Assembly: GCF_007474535.1 (NCBI RefSeq)
Contig: NZ_VKNW01000006.1
Coordinates: 208,604 to 272,603 of the forward strand
Length of the DNA: 64,000 bases
DNA from: Chryseobacterium echinoideorum
Lineage (GTDB): Bacteria > Bacteroidota > Bacteroidia > Flavobacteriales > Weeksellaceae
Direction: 5' to 3'
Shown here: piece after piece, positions 15,983-24,867 of the stretch
How positions within the stretch are numbered: the first letter of the stretch is position 1
How the letters are laid out: every line of letters begins with the position of its first letter
Program-made: the position numbers and the translations under genes
Notes under the pieces: generated by a model
What the model was told of the DNA's origin: nothing
The model's database searches: none
Seen by the model: only the letters and a program-made list of their open reading frames with translations

Positions 15983-17878
15983 ATGGCAAACTTAGAAACA
16001 ATATTAAGCTGGTTTGAGACCGGCGATAAACCTACACAGGAAGAATTCAAACAAACCTTTTCTTCATTCAGAAACAAAGACACAAAAGTTCCGATTGCAG
16101 AAGTTGACGGATTAGAATCTTCATTAAATAACAAGCTTAATGTTGATGATCTTCCTTCCAATATGGCATTGGTAGATGAAGGTCAGCCTGCAAATGTCTT
16201 TAATAAAGAACAGATCATGGTAATGGCAATGATGCTATCCGATTATGTAAAAGACGGAAAAATCCGTGCGGATAAAATCGAAGCGTTGGGTTTGACTGAT
16301 TTAATTCAAGTAAGTGAAAACACTTTGACGGAATTTGCAAAAAATGCTGATAAGTATGAGTTTCAGCAAAATGATTTTATTGCTGTTCCGGACGATAAAG
16401 GGAATTTTTCACTTTTCATATTTAAAGGTGAAGAGAAAAGTGACACAAAGAATTATCTTCCAACCGGACTCACCAATATTACAATGGGTATGGTGGAAGG
16501 TTTACAGAGTGCTCTCAATACAAAACTTGATAAGCCCGAGATAAACGGAAATTACTTCGTTAAGATGAATGGAACAGCCTCTTATCAGTCCATTAATCCG
16601 GGATCTGATCATTTGCTTTTCTGGAATGGCTCTGAATTCAAAAATTCAAATATTTTTCGTGAAAGCAGCGGCTTAAAATACGGTATAGGAACGACAACAC
16701 CTTCTGAACAATTACACTTAACTTCAAGAGCAAGAATGTCGGGATTGGTTTTAGAAAACAACAATGAAACATTACCACAGCAGTTTACTTACAACGACAA
16801 AAAGTTTTTTGGGACTGACGACAGCGGAGTAAAAAGACCTTTGATGTTTGCCGATAATGCAGATTTTCTTTCTTTAGCGAATAGTTTAACTGATACCCAA
16901 AAAACAGCTTGGAAAACCGCCATGAATGGAGGATGGACGACTAACACAATGAGTGTTGCGGCTATATTACCCACGATTGTTGATAAACAGGACAGGAATT
17001 TTTATATCACTTTAAAAGGTGCAAATCTAAATTTAAATCCGGCAAATTTTTCTATAGAGATTATGAATATTACGGGAACAACTGTTATTGCAACGATACC
17101 TAATTCACAGATTCAGCTTTATCAAAATGGCGTTGATTTAGTATTCTACTATAATTTTAAAAATTTTCCAATTGGAAATTATAAACTTAGATTGTGGAAT
17201 GGTGTGGCCTATTATGTAACAAATACTACAATTAATATAATAGATTTATTAACACCGATTAGTTTGTCTGGATTAAACTGGAGTATGCTGAATAATCCCA
17301 CAATTTGCCCTACTGTTGATGTCACGACTGCTATCGGAACATCCATACATAGAGGTAGAAATACAGATGAAAAATTTGTAGGAACAAATCTAGATGCTGT
17401 TTCTTATAAGAGTTCTGTTTTAATCCCTGCAGCAATTGCTGATGGAGATTTTTATCTTGAATTAACAAATGTAACATTTGGCGTAATTTACTATGATGGT
17501 GCGTATGGTTATGATTATGGTTTGGTTGATGCTTCTCAGCCAATATCACATTCTATGCAAATTTTAGCAGGAGTAAGAAGAAATCTTTTCCTTGAAGAAA
17601 AAATTCTACCGGATAATATTACAGTAAATGGGAGTAATATAAATACATCTATAGCTATAAACCGTTCCTCTAAATTATATATTAATAAGAAAGGTAATGT
17701 CGTAAGTATTACCAGCATCAATAATGGTCAGCTTACTACCTCTGTTTCTACATGGTTTCAACCTAACGGGATAGATTTGGCTTTTTTCGTAAACTTTAAT
17801 TCTTACAGTAATAGTAATTCTAATAACGGGGCGAACATTCAAACAGATATATATATAAATTCACTAATACAATTATAA
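15983..17878 (+). CDS. Fibre-like protein 3, large, with shared anchor motif
   Basis: I start the gene at ATG 15983 (631 residues), because the anchor motif LSWFETGDKPTQEEFKQTFS then begins eight residues in, as in the two paralogues; the longer frame from TTG 15896 adds 29 residues without support. Residues 60-230 contain helical spacer segments with repeated Gly-Leu-x-x-Ala-Leu-Asn-x-Lys-Leu motifs (GLQSALNTKLDKPEINGN), typical of trimeric tail fibre shafts. Residues 260-325 hold SEQLHLTSRARMSGLVLENN, a pattern seen in phage fibres. The C-terminal 300 residues are beta-rich and probably the receptor-binding part. No signal peptide is present. Confidence 0.65.
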   Translation: MANLETILSWFETGDKPTQEEFKQTFSSFRNKDTKVPIAEVDGLESSLNNKLNVDDLPSNMALVDEGQPANVFNKEQIMVMAMMLSDYVKDGKIRADKIEALGLTDLIQVSENTLTEFAKNADKYEFQQNDFIAVPDDKGNFSLFIFKGEEKSDTKNYLPTGLTNITMGMVEGLQSALNTKLDKPEINGNYFVKMNGTASYQSINPGSDHLLFWNGSEFKNSNIFRESSGLKYGIGTTTPSEQLHLTSRARMSGLVLENNNETLPQQFTYNDKKFFGTDDSGVKRPLMFADNADFLSLANSLTDTQKTAWKTAMNGGWTTNTMSVAAILPTIVDKQDRNFYITLKGANLNLNPANFSIEIMNITGTTVIATIPNSQIQLYQNGVDLVFYYNFKNFPIGNYKLRLWNGVAYYVTNTTINIIDLLTPISLSGLNWSMLNNPTICPTVDVTTAIGTSIHRGRNTDEKFVGTNLDAVSYKSSVLIPAAIADGDFYLELTNVTFGVIYYDGAYGYDYGLVDASQPISHSMQILAGVRRNLFLEEKILPDNITVNGSNINTSIAINRSSKLYINKKGNVVSITSINNGQLTTSVSTWFQPNGIDLAFFVNFNSYSNSNSNNGANIQTDIYINSLIQL

Positions 17879-18335
17879 AGCAAAACAGAAAGAATAATTC
17901 CCACCAAATCAAGCATTTTTAAACTTACTAGAAAACACAGATAAAATGTGGTTTGAAAATGCAATTACCAGATCATCCATTTTTATTCACAAATTGCAAG
18001 GAAACTTGTGTAATTAGTCTCAATATTCCTGATATGGGAAAACGTTACAAAATATCTAATTCTTAAAGATGGCAACGAAATTTACAAAATAGTAGTTGTG
18101 CCAAATTGGGAAATTTATCAGGATCAGGGCAATGTTGAAGAAATTATGCATGCAAAACGGACAACTGCTCACACAGAAGATGATCAAGGATTGTCAACAG
18201 AATAAGTAAACAAGCTCAAAGCATGCAAAAGATCTTGATTAATCCTAAATCAGTTCATTTGGCTAGTATTTAAGAAAAGTTTATAAGCTTTTACACTAAA
18301 TTACTTAAAGACAAATCAATTAAGAAATTTAAACC
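17879..18335. other. Gap after the large fibre gene with a frameshifted remnant
   Basis: No intact gene. A two-piece remnant lies at 17959-18205. The last 130 bp before the spanin-like gene are AT-rich with no recognisable element. Confidence 0.45.
17959..18205 (+). pseudogene. Frameshifted remnant of a small gene
   Basis: ATG 17959 opens 35 codons (MQLPDHPFLFTNCKETCVIS to KISNS, stop 18064). An overlapping second frame, open from 18014 to TAA 18203-18205, reads LILKDGNEIYKIVVVPNWEI and then a charged tail. Both pieces look protein-like and join sensibly around 18045-18060, so a single frameshift in a gene of about 80 codons would explain them. In phage and tail-like loci a small protein is often found between fibre and lysis genes. 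The family is unknown. Confidence 0.4.
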
Positions 18336-18944
18336 ATGAAAAAACTAATAACCATTTTAATCATTTTGCTGATTTCTGCATGCACATCAAGCAGACAGAA
18401 GTCAAAAGAAAAGCAGGAGTCATTCACTGAAACTGATTTTACAAAAGAAACTAAAACTTCTGTAACTGAATTAGAAAATTCAAAACAAAACTCAAAGGAT
18501 TCTGTCTCTGCAAAAACAAACTATACTATTGTGCGGGATAATCTCTTAGCATCACAAAACTTCCAGCTGAAAAACAACGGAAAATGTGCAGATCCCGGAA
18601 CAATTAGAAATGTTGAATTTACTGATGCTTTTGGCAACAGAACAACTATTCCTGTTAACGATAATACAGAACTCAATTTCATTAATGAAACAGATTTAAA
18701 AAATGAGATTGAATCTTTAAAGTTAGAAAACAATCACCTTTTTGAGACCAGTCTAAGTACTCAGAGAAAATATGAAGACTTGGAGAACGAGTACGAAGTT
18801 TTCAAGCAGAATTTAAAGTCAAAATCGGTAAAGACAGATACCAAAACTGAAAAAAATACAGTTTGGCAGTTCGCTTTAGTTGCCGTTCTGGCTGTAATTG
18901 TTTGGGAAACAAGTAAAAAACTCATTAAACGATATATACCATGA
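18336..18944 (+). CDS. Lipoprotein with C-terminal membrane segment, spanin-like
   Basis: This is a 202-residue protein. Residues 1-16 are a lipoprotein signal with lipobox LISAC (Cys16). A long polar and coiled-coil region follows, including IESLKLENNHLFE near residue 130. A single hydrophobic helix lies near 177-193 (FALVAVLAVIVWE) before a basic end (KKLIKRYIP). An outer-membrane lipid anchor at one end and an inner-membrane helix at the other is the architecture of unimolecular spanins such as T1 gp11, which fuse the two membranes in the last step of lysis. It overlaps the amidase gene by 4 bp. The topology is plain in the sequence; the role is inference from topology and neighbour. Confidence 0.55.
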   Translation: MKKLITILIILLISACTSSRQKSKEKQESFTETDFTKETKTSVTELENSKQNSKDSVSAKTNYTIVRDNLLASQNFQLKNNGKCADPGTIRNVEFTDAFGNRTTIPVNDNTELNFINETDLKNEIESLKLENNHLFETSLSTQRKYEDLENEYEVFKQNLKSKSVKTDTKTEKNTVWQFALVAVLAVIVWETSKKLIKRYIP

Positions 18945-19504
18945 TACAATTTTCACCATTAAGAACCTTTTTGTCGGCAGGTCATCATGACGAAGATCCT
19001 GGAGCGGTTGCCAATGGATACAAAGAAGCAGACATTACAAAGCTGATTCGTAATTCTATTGTAAAAAACAGCGATGATAAAAATATTGTCATAGATAAAG
19101 ACTGGGAAACCAACAGGCAATACCAAAACAGAATTAAACCCGGAGCAGGATCTGTTGTTTTTGATATTCATTTGAATGCTGCTGGAAACAGTACAACCAG
19201 AGGAGTGGAGTCTTACGTCAACAGGAAAGATTTTGCCAATAAAAATTCTGCTTCCTACAAAATGGCAGATGAAGTAAATCTCTTTCTGAGCAAAGAATTA
19301 GGAATTAAAAACCGCGGCGTAAAGCCCGAAAACAGTTCTCAGCATTCCACCATCGGAATATTAAATTTAGGTTCCGGAATCGCTGTTTTGGTTGAGGTAG
19401 ATTTTATCACAGGAATAGGAGCTGTAGAAAATATTACGGCTAAAAAAGATATCATTGGAAAAGGTCTTGCTAAGATTCTGAAGAAATATGATGATCTCGT
19501 GTAG
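18941..19504 (+). CDS. N-acetylmuramoyl-L-alanine amidase (Amidase_3), endolysin-like
   Basis: The 187-residue protein is almost exactly one Amidase_3 domain. It shows His15 in SAGHHDEDPGA, Glu29 in YKEAD, His77 in FDIHLNAAG and the catalytic Glu152 in LVEVDFITG. These bind zinc and act on the amide bond between muramic acid and the stem peptide. It has no signal peptide, no wall-binding domain and no regulatory insert, so it fits an endolysin that needs a holin for export rather than a cell-division amidase. ATG overlaps the spanin-like gene by 4 bp, suggesting coupled translation. In the particle locus it would serve cell lysis and release. Confidence 0.85.
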   Translation: MIQFSPLRTFLSAGHHDEDPGAVANGYKEADITKLIRNSIVKNSDDKNIVIDKDWETNRQYQNRIKPGAGSVVFDIHLNAAGNSTTRGVESYVNRKDFANKNSASYKMADEVNLFLSKELGIKNRGVKPENSSQHSTIGILNLGSGIAVLVEVDFITGIGAVENITAKKDIIGKGLAKILKKYDDLV

Positions 19505-19514
19505 TGACTAATAG

Positions 19515-19585
19515 TACTGCAACTACTGAATAAACAATCCCCAAAAACATTCAAATCAATCAAAAAAAGCCAATTTTGATTTTCA
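19515..19585 (+). repeat. Dispersed ~70-bp repeat, copy 4
   Basis: TACTGCAACTAC, then CCAAAAACATTCAAATCAAT, then a run of A and CAATTTTGATT. It fills most of the gap between the amidase and the ATPase gene, ending 30 bp before the ATPase start. Confidence 0.55.
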
Positions 19586-19615
19586 ATACATTTTCAGAAA
19601 TAACAAAAACATATC

Positions 19616-20932
19616 ATGGAATCAAAACAATTACATAAACTCTTTACACATCTAGAACAGGTGATCACTTGGCGTATAAACAATTCGTCCGAAAACTTTG
19701 CTTCTGATGCACCGGGATTTACTAGTTATGATTATAAAACCTTTCATTTAGGGAATTTTATTTCTGAGAAAAGATTGACTCATCAGGAAGTCATTATTCT
19801 TTTAATGGCTTTATTGCCAAGGCTGGAACCATTACTGCTTAAACGCATTTATTTGGAGTTTCCGAATGCATCATTTTTTGATTTTTGTTCATTGAATGAT
19901 AATGGAAGGCTTTTTCATCCTACAATTCAGGCTGTACAGTACATATTAGGCGGAGAAAATATTTCAGAAAGATTGAAAGCATTGGATTATTTTAATCCTG
20001 AATCGGTTTTGATGAAAGATGAGCTTATTGTTTTTTCAGGTTCAAATCACGAACATTCATCAGCGAGCAGCCAGATTAATATTCATCCTGAAGCTTTTAA
20101 TAAAATCATTTTAGGAGTGGAACTATTGCCGAAAATGAGTAATGATTTTCCTGCGGAACTATTACAAACTCACAGATCCTGGACAGATCTTATACTTCCT
20201 GAACCCACTTTAAACGAAATTCAGAGTATTGAAGCGTGGTACAACAGCAGCCGGATTCTTATGGAAGACTGGGGAATGCAGAAAAAACTAAAACCGGGAT
20301 TTCGTGTTTTGTTTTACGGAGAACCGGGAACAGGAAAAACTCTTGCAGCAAGCCTTTTAGGGAAATATATTCAACGTCCGGTTTTTAGAGTGGATGTTTC
20401 TATGCTGGTCTCCAAATATATCGGAGAAACAGAAAAGCAATTGGCCAAATTGTTTGACAAGGCCGAAAATAAAAACTGGATCTTATTCTTTGACGAAGCT
20501 GATGCTATTTTCGGAAAACGAACCAATGTACGTGATGCACATGATAAATATGCCAATCAGGAAGTTTCTTATTTGTTGCAGCGTATCGAAACATTTTCAG
20601 GACTCATCATTCTGGCATCCAACTTTAAAAATAATATGGATAAAGCATTTACGAGAAGATTTCACAGCTGCATCAAATTTGGTAATCCAAAGTATGAAGA
20701 GCGCCTTCGCATTTGGCAGCAAAATTTACCCGAACAGCTGCAGCTGGAGGGTATTAGTTTAGAACAGATCGCTAACCGCTACGAATTAACCGGTTCTAAT
20801 ATTATGAATGTCATACAGGATGTAAGTTTGAAGGCCATTTCATTACAAGAAACAGACTACCAAGTAACTTTAGAGATGTTATTGGAAAGTATCAAAAAAG
20901 AGTACATCAAAGAAGATAAAATTTTTGCTTAA
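19616..20932 (+). CDS. AAA+ ATPase of the contractile injection system (Afp15-like)
   Basis: This is a 438-residue protein. Residues 1-200 are a helical N-terminal domain. Residues 205-400 are an AAA+ module of the classic type with Walker A GEPGTGKT at 235-242, Walker B ILFFDEADAIFG with Asp293-Glu294, and an arginine-finger segment (AFTRRFHS). An ATPase of this kind is a hallmark of eCIS clusters and is thought to act in sheath or particle assembly or recycling. It is the last gene of the locus, as in many eCIS clusters, and gives the best single argument that the region is eCIS rather than a plain prophage. The AAA+ call is certain; the eCIS assignment rests on N-terminal architecture and context. 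Confidence 0.8.
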   Translation: MESKQLHKLFTHLEQVITWRINNSSENFASDAPGFTSYDYKTFHLGNFISEKRLTHQEVIILLMALLPRLEPLLLKRIYLEFPNASFFDFCSLNDNGRLFHPTIQAVQYILGGENISERLKALDYFNPESVLMKDELIVFSGSNHEHSSASSQINIHPEAFNKIILGVELLPKMSNDFPAELLQTHRSWTDLILPEPTLNEIQSIEAWYNSSRILMEDWGMQKKLKPGFRVLFYGEPGTGKTLAASLLGKYIQRPVFRVDVSMLVSKYIGETEKQLAKLFDKAENKNWILFFDEADAIFGKRTNVRDAHDKYANQEVSYLLQRIETFSGLIILASNFKNNMDKAFTRRFHSCIKFGNPKYEERLRIWQQNLPEQLQLEGISLEQIANRYELTGSNIMNVIQDVSLKAISLQETDYQVTLEMLLESIKKEYIKEDKIFA

Positions 20933-21114
20933 AACGGATTGATTGTAAATATTTGTTTAATTAATGAATTTTTAATCCTTAAACGCACTTTGAATATTAA
21001 GATGGAATTTTAAGAATTGCTAAAAAGGTCGATAAAAACAAAAGCTCTTTTTTACAACAATAATACTTTGGCTTAAAAGTTTCAATTGGTTTTAATAATC
21101 ATCAAAATCATTGT

Positions 21115-21924
21115 ATGGAAATTTCACTTAAAAATCAGGTTGCCATCGTTACAGGAGCATCCAGCGGAATAGGAACCGGAATAGCAAAATCGCTAGCTTC
21201 CGCAGGAGCAACGGTAATCATCAATCATTCATCAGAAAATTCTGCCGGAGAAGCCCAAAAAGTCTTAGATGAAATAGAATCAGAAGGCGGAAAAGGTATG
21301 GTTTGGCAATGTGATGTATCCAAAGAAAAAGAAGTTATTGCCATGTTTCAGGAAACTATTTCCAGATACGGAACGGTGGATATTCTTGTTAATAATGCAG
21401 GCATTCAGAAAGATGCAAAATTTGTAGAGATGACAGTAGAAGAGTGGGATGAGGTAATGTCGGTAAATCTTCGGGGACAGTTTTTGTGTTCTCGTGAAGC
21501 CATCAAAGAATTTCTCCGTCGTGGGATAGATAAAACAAGATCTGTTGCTTGTGGTAAAATTATTCATATCAGCTCGGTACATGAGATTATTCCGTGGGCG
21601 GGAAGAGCCAATTATGCAGCAAGCAAAGGAGCAATCAAGATGCTGATGCAGACTTTGGCTCAGGAGCATGGCGCAGATAAGATCAGAGTAAATTCTATTT
21701 GTCCCGGAGCGATTCAGACACCTATCAATAAAGAAGCCTGGGAAACTCCTGAAGCTTTAAAGAATTTAATGAAGCTTATTCCCTATAACAGAATTGGTCA
21801 GCCGGAGGAAGTTGGAAATTTAGCGGCATTTCTGGCAAGTGACCTTGCAGATTATATTTCAGGAACAAGTATTTTTATTGATGGCGGAATGACAAGTCTC
21901 GAAAGTTTTGAAGATAACGGATAA
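21115..21924 (+). CDS. Short-chain dehydrogenase, glucose 1-dehydrogenase-like
   Basis: This 269-residue protein is a classical SDR. It has the NAD(P)-binding motif TGASSGIGTGIA near residue 14, NNAG near 92, the active-site Ser of HISSVHEI, Tyr and Lys in YAASKGA near 165, and the SICPGAIQTP segment. Sequence details, including IPWAGRANYAASKG, are closest to bacterial glucose 1-dehydrogenases, which oxidise D-glucose to gluconolactone with NAD(P)+; sugar specificity cannot be read from sequence. It abuts the convergent recO gene with no gap and therefore no room for a terminator. It is not part of the particle locus. Confidence 0.85.
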   Translation: MEISLKNQVAIVTGASSGIGTGIAKSLASAGATVIINHSSENSAGEAQKVLDEIESEGGKGMVWQCDVSKEKEVIAMFQETISRYGTVDILVNNAGIQKDAKFVEMTVEEWDEVMSVNLRGQFLCSREAIKEFLRRGIDKTRSVACGKIIHISSVHEIIPWAGRANYAASKGAIKMLMQTLAQEHGADKIRVNSICPGAIQTPINKEAWETPEALKNLMKLIPYNRIGQPEEVGNLAAFLASDLADYISGTSIFIDGGMTSLESFEDNG

Positions 21925-22611
21925 TCATTCGAAAATCTGCTGAAGTACTTCCAAAGAATCTGGAGTACGGAAATCTGAAAAATGATAATGATAATATACC
22001 AATACACTATCTAAAAACTTTTTTCTCAAAGTTTTGGAAATCGTAATTTCATAAGGATTTGGTGCGCAAAGTATAGCTTTCCAGAGTGCAGAAATTTCAG
22101 TGTCAAATAAATGATGCTTTCCGACATGAGAAAATATTCCTGTTTCAGGATCAAGATAATTTCCTTCGCCCAAAAGCGGAGAAACTCCCTGAATTCTTAA
22201 AATTTTCACCAAAAAAATAAGGTGAGAACGGTAGTTTTTTCTTTCAAGCTCAGAGACCAGTTCCTGAATGGTTTTGAAAATAACTTCGTTCTTACTTTCA
22301 TTTTTCAGTACCTGATTCAGAAAATCGGCAACAAAAAATATGACGGAATTTGCCTTTATATCTGTATAAATATCATTTAATTGTACCATCTCAAATTTAG
22401 AAATGGTTTTAATGCCGGTATTTTTATTGTGATTTACATTAATATTCAATTGATTCAGCGGAAGTAAGAAAGCTTTCTTCTTATTTTTTTTGCTGTAAAT
22501 TCCTTTCAAAAAATAACTCTGAAAGCCCTCATCTTCTGTAAAGCAGTGCAAAATAGCATCGTTCTCACCATATTTGATGAAAGAAAGTAAAAATCCTCTT
22601 TGAGAAAACAT
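21925..22611 (-). CDS. recO: DNA repair protein RecO
   Basis: This 228-residue protein begins with the RecO OB-fold (FLLSFIKYGENDAILHCFTEDEG) and continues into the helical C-terminal domain. With RecR it helps RecA displace SSB at gaps. The four zinc-binding cysteines of many RecO proteins are not seen, which is common in Bacteroidota. Its ATG overlaps the stop of porZ in the sequence TAATG, so translation is probably coupled. Confidence 0.9.
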   Translation of the reverse strand: MFSQRGFLLSFIKYGENDAILHCFTEDEGFQSYFLKGIYSKKNKKKAFLLPLNQLNINVNHNKNTGIKTISKFEMVQLNDIYTDIKANSVIFFVADFLNQVLKNESKNEVIFKTIQELVSELERKNYRSHLIFLVKILRIQGVSPLLGEGNYLDPETGIFSHVGKHHLFDTEISALWKAILCAPNPYEITISKTLRKKFLDSVLVYYHYHFSDFRTPDSLEVLQQIFE

Positions 22612-24866
22612 TAGTTTACTACTGCGATTTTTGCGGTAGCTTTGTCAGATCCGTCTTCGTTGGTCATCAGTACAAAATAAATTCCCGAAGCTACTCTTTT
22701 CCCTTTCTGATTGTTGAGATTCCATTCATAATATCCTGTTCTTGCAACAGCAGAGTGTACTAAATTTCCTGCAGTATCGGTAATTCGGATGTTTGTTTTT
22801 TCTGCTAAACCTTTTATCGTTACATTTCCTTTAAACTGCGAATAAACAACAGGATTAGGATAGACCAGAACATTTCCGAAATTTGAAGTTACATCTGCTA
22901 CATCACCCTGATAAGTCACGATTCCGTCAAAAGTCACAAAATAGATTTTGCCGGTTTTTTTATCAATTTTAATATCGGTAACGCTATTGGTAGGAAGGGG
23001 CGAATTGTTTTTGGTGAAATGTCTGATAACACGTTCTCCGGAAGCAGACAAATAATAAACACCACCATCTTCTACCGAAACCCATTTTTGATTTCCTCCG
23101 TCTACCTCAATGTGCAGAATGGCAGCATCTCTGAAAAGTTCTTCTGCAATTCCTCCCTGTTCTATAATAATAGGTTCTAGCTGTGGATTATTTTTTATTT
23201 CTGTTGCAGCATTATTCAAAATTCTGAGTCCTGTTTGGGTACCGATCCATGCGTCTCCGGATTTGTCCATCGCAAAAGAAACAGTTCTTGCAGGAATACC
23301 ATTTGAATTACTTAAGATATATTGCGAATCATCAGAAATTGTTGCTGTCTTTTTGGTATCATAAACAAGAAAGTTTTCTGATCTTGGCAGCGGGATCCAG
23401 ATCAAATTGTTGCTAAAAGTAGGAATCTGCATTGCTGAACTGGTATTCAGATCATTAATAACAAACTGATCTGCAACCCTCTCATAAACCCCCAATGCTG
23501 AAGTACTTCCATTGGTTGCAAATCCTACAGTAACAAATATATTATTCTGATCATCAGAAGTAAATCCTATTGGTCTTCTTACTAAAGGATTATCAGTTCC
23601 AAGGTCGTATTTTTTGATGAATTCAAAATCTTTTGAGCCGGAATTATATTTCATTTTATAGACTCCATATCCCGGGGCAAAATTATAATTGGTAAAATAA
23701 ACATCTGCTGTATTCGCTGGATCAGGAAAAGCATCAATAATATTAAAAATAGTTGAATTTCCTACAAAATAAGAAGGATAAACCCATTCCGTACCCGTAA
23801 AATAATAAAATCCGGGATTTTTTGGATTAATCTGAGGCTCGTTGTAGCTGTTAGCTCTTACTCCTGTAGAAACCAAAATCTGATTGTCATTAAACAGTCT
23901 CAGTTTATATGCATAATTGAAATAAGGACCATCGGGTTTATAAGCAATATTATCCTCCGTTTTAATACCGGAAAATACAGTCCCACCATATATTTTTGAA
24001 CCTATAGTGGTGGCTGTATTACAGCTTTCACCTAAAGTTGCAGTTCCTGTACTGGTTCCGGATGTGTTGTAAGTATAAATTCTTGCAGCATCGGTAATTA
24101 CAATATTGCCAGCATTAACGACAACATCAGAAATATTTCCAAAAGTTTGAGAAATAGGAGTAGAAACACCATTTTCATAAACATAAGCAGTATTGGCAGA
24201 TGAAAATGCTATTGTAGATTCAGAGTCAATATGTTTAAAAGCTCCCGCCATTTCTGTTGCCCATGTAGCATAAACAGGAAATGTAGTATTCATTTCGTGG
24301 CTTTTTAAACCGTCATTGGTTACCGAGAAAACTTTATTGTCTTTTATTGTGGCTTCATTACTTGCAAGAAAAGTTCCGGCAGTTACAAAAAATGCAGAAT
24401 CTCCGAATTCTTTCTTTTTCAGATCAAAAATAGAGACACCGTAGCCCACAGAAACTACTGCTTTATCACCTGTAATTGAAATGTGATTAATCTTTTTGCT
24501 TCCGTTATATCCAGTAGCAATAGGAATGTCGACTACAAAAGTAATCCCTTGTGGAGTAATCACATCCAGAGAACCGTTTTGATAACCGACAAGAGCAATT
24601 TTAGTCTGTGGATTATAATCAAAAGCAGAGATTTTTACTTCATGAAGACCATTTGCCTTAGAGAGCTTTGTAATTTCTCCTGTTGATAGGGTATAATAAA
24701 AAATTCCGTTTTCTGTGGCTGCGACAATTTTTCCATTGTCTTCTTTCATTGCAAGAACATTATTGTAAGAAAAATGGTCTGCCCATTTTTTTGAAGTAAT
24801 ATTCTGTGCATTTACAAGTTGTAAAGATGCCCAAATGCCAAGAGAAAGTAATGATATTTTTTTCAT
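22611..24866 (-). CDS. porZ: Type IX secretion system protein PorZ
   Basis: This is a 751-residue secreted protein with a signal peptide ending near residue 20. It has a long series of beta-propeller blades resembling two-component regulator propellers (GIFYYTLSTGEITKLSKANG, AWIGTQTGLRIL) and a C-terminal T9SS type A sorting domain (VYPNPVVYSQFKG, then ASGIYFVLM). PorZ is part of the T9SS attachment complex on the cell surface, where it binds A-LPS. The position next to recO is a known arrangement in Bacteroidota. Together with gldD at 57.5 kb it shows that the organism has T9SS and gliding-type machinery. Confidence 0.9.
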   Translation of the reverse strand: MKKISLLSLGIWASLQLVNAQNITSKKWADHFSYNNVLAMKEDNGKIVAATENGIFYYTLSTGEITKLSKANGLHEVKISAFDYNPQTKIALVGYQNGSLDVITPQGITFVVDIPIATGYNGSKKINHISITGDKAVVSVGYGVSIFDLKKKEFGDSAFFVTAGTFLASNEATIKDNKVFSVTNDGLKSHEMNTTFPVYATWATEMAGAFKHIDSESTIAFSSANTAYVYENGVSTPISQTFGNISDVVVNAGNIVITDAARIYTYNTSGTSTGTATLGESCNTATTIGSKIYGGTVFSGIKTEDNIAYKPDGPYFNYAYKLRLFNDNQILVSTGVRANSYNEPQINPKNPGFYYFTGTEWVYPSYFVGNSTIFNIIDAFPDPANTADVYFTNYNFAPGYGVYKMKYNSGSKDFEFIKKYDLGTDNPLVRRPIGFTSDDQNNIFVTVGFATNGSTSALGVYERVADQFVINDLNTSSAMQIPTFSNNLIWIPLPRSENFLVYDTKKTATISDDSQYILSNSNGIPARTVSFAMDKSGDAWIGTQTGLRILNNAATEIKNNPQLEPIIIEQGGIAEELFRDAAILHIEVDGGNQKWVSVEDGGVYYLSASGERVIRHFTKNNSPLPTNSVTDIKIDKKTGKIYFVTFDGIVTYQGDVADVTSNFGNVLVYPNPVVYSQFKGNVTIKGLAEKTNIRITDTAGNLVHSAVARTGYYEWNLNNQKGKRVASGIYFVLMTNEDGSDKATAKIAVVN

Positions 24867-24867
24867 A

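Noticed and set aside
1..20932. Reading the left region as an ordinary prophage
   Set aside because: No capsid, portal, terminase, integrase or replication gene is seen, and the AAA+ ATPase and effector core are of eCIS type; the missing left part keeps this open.
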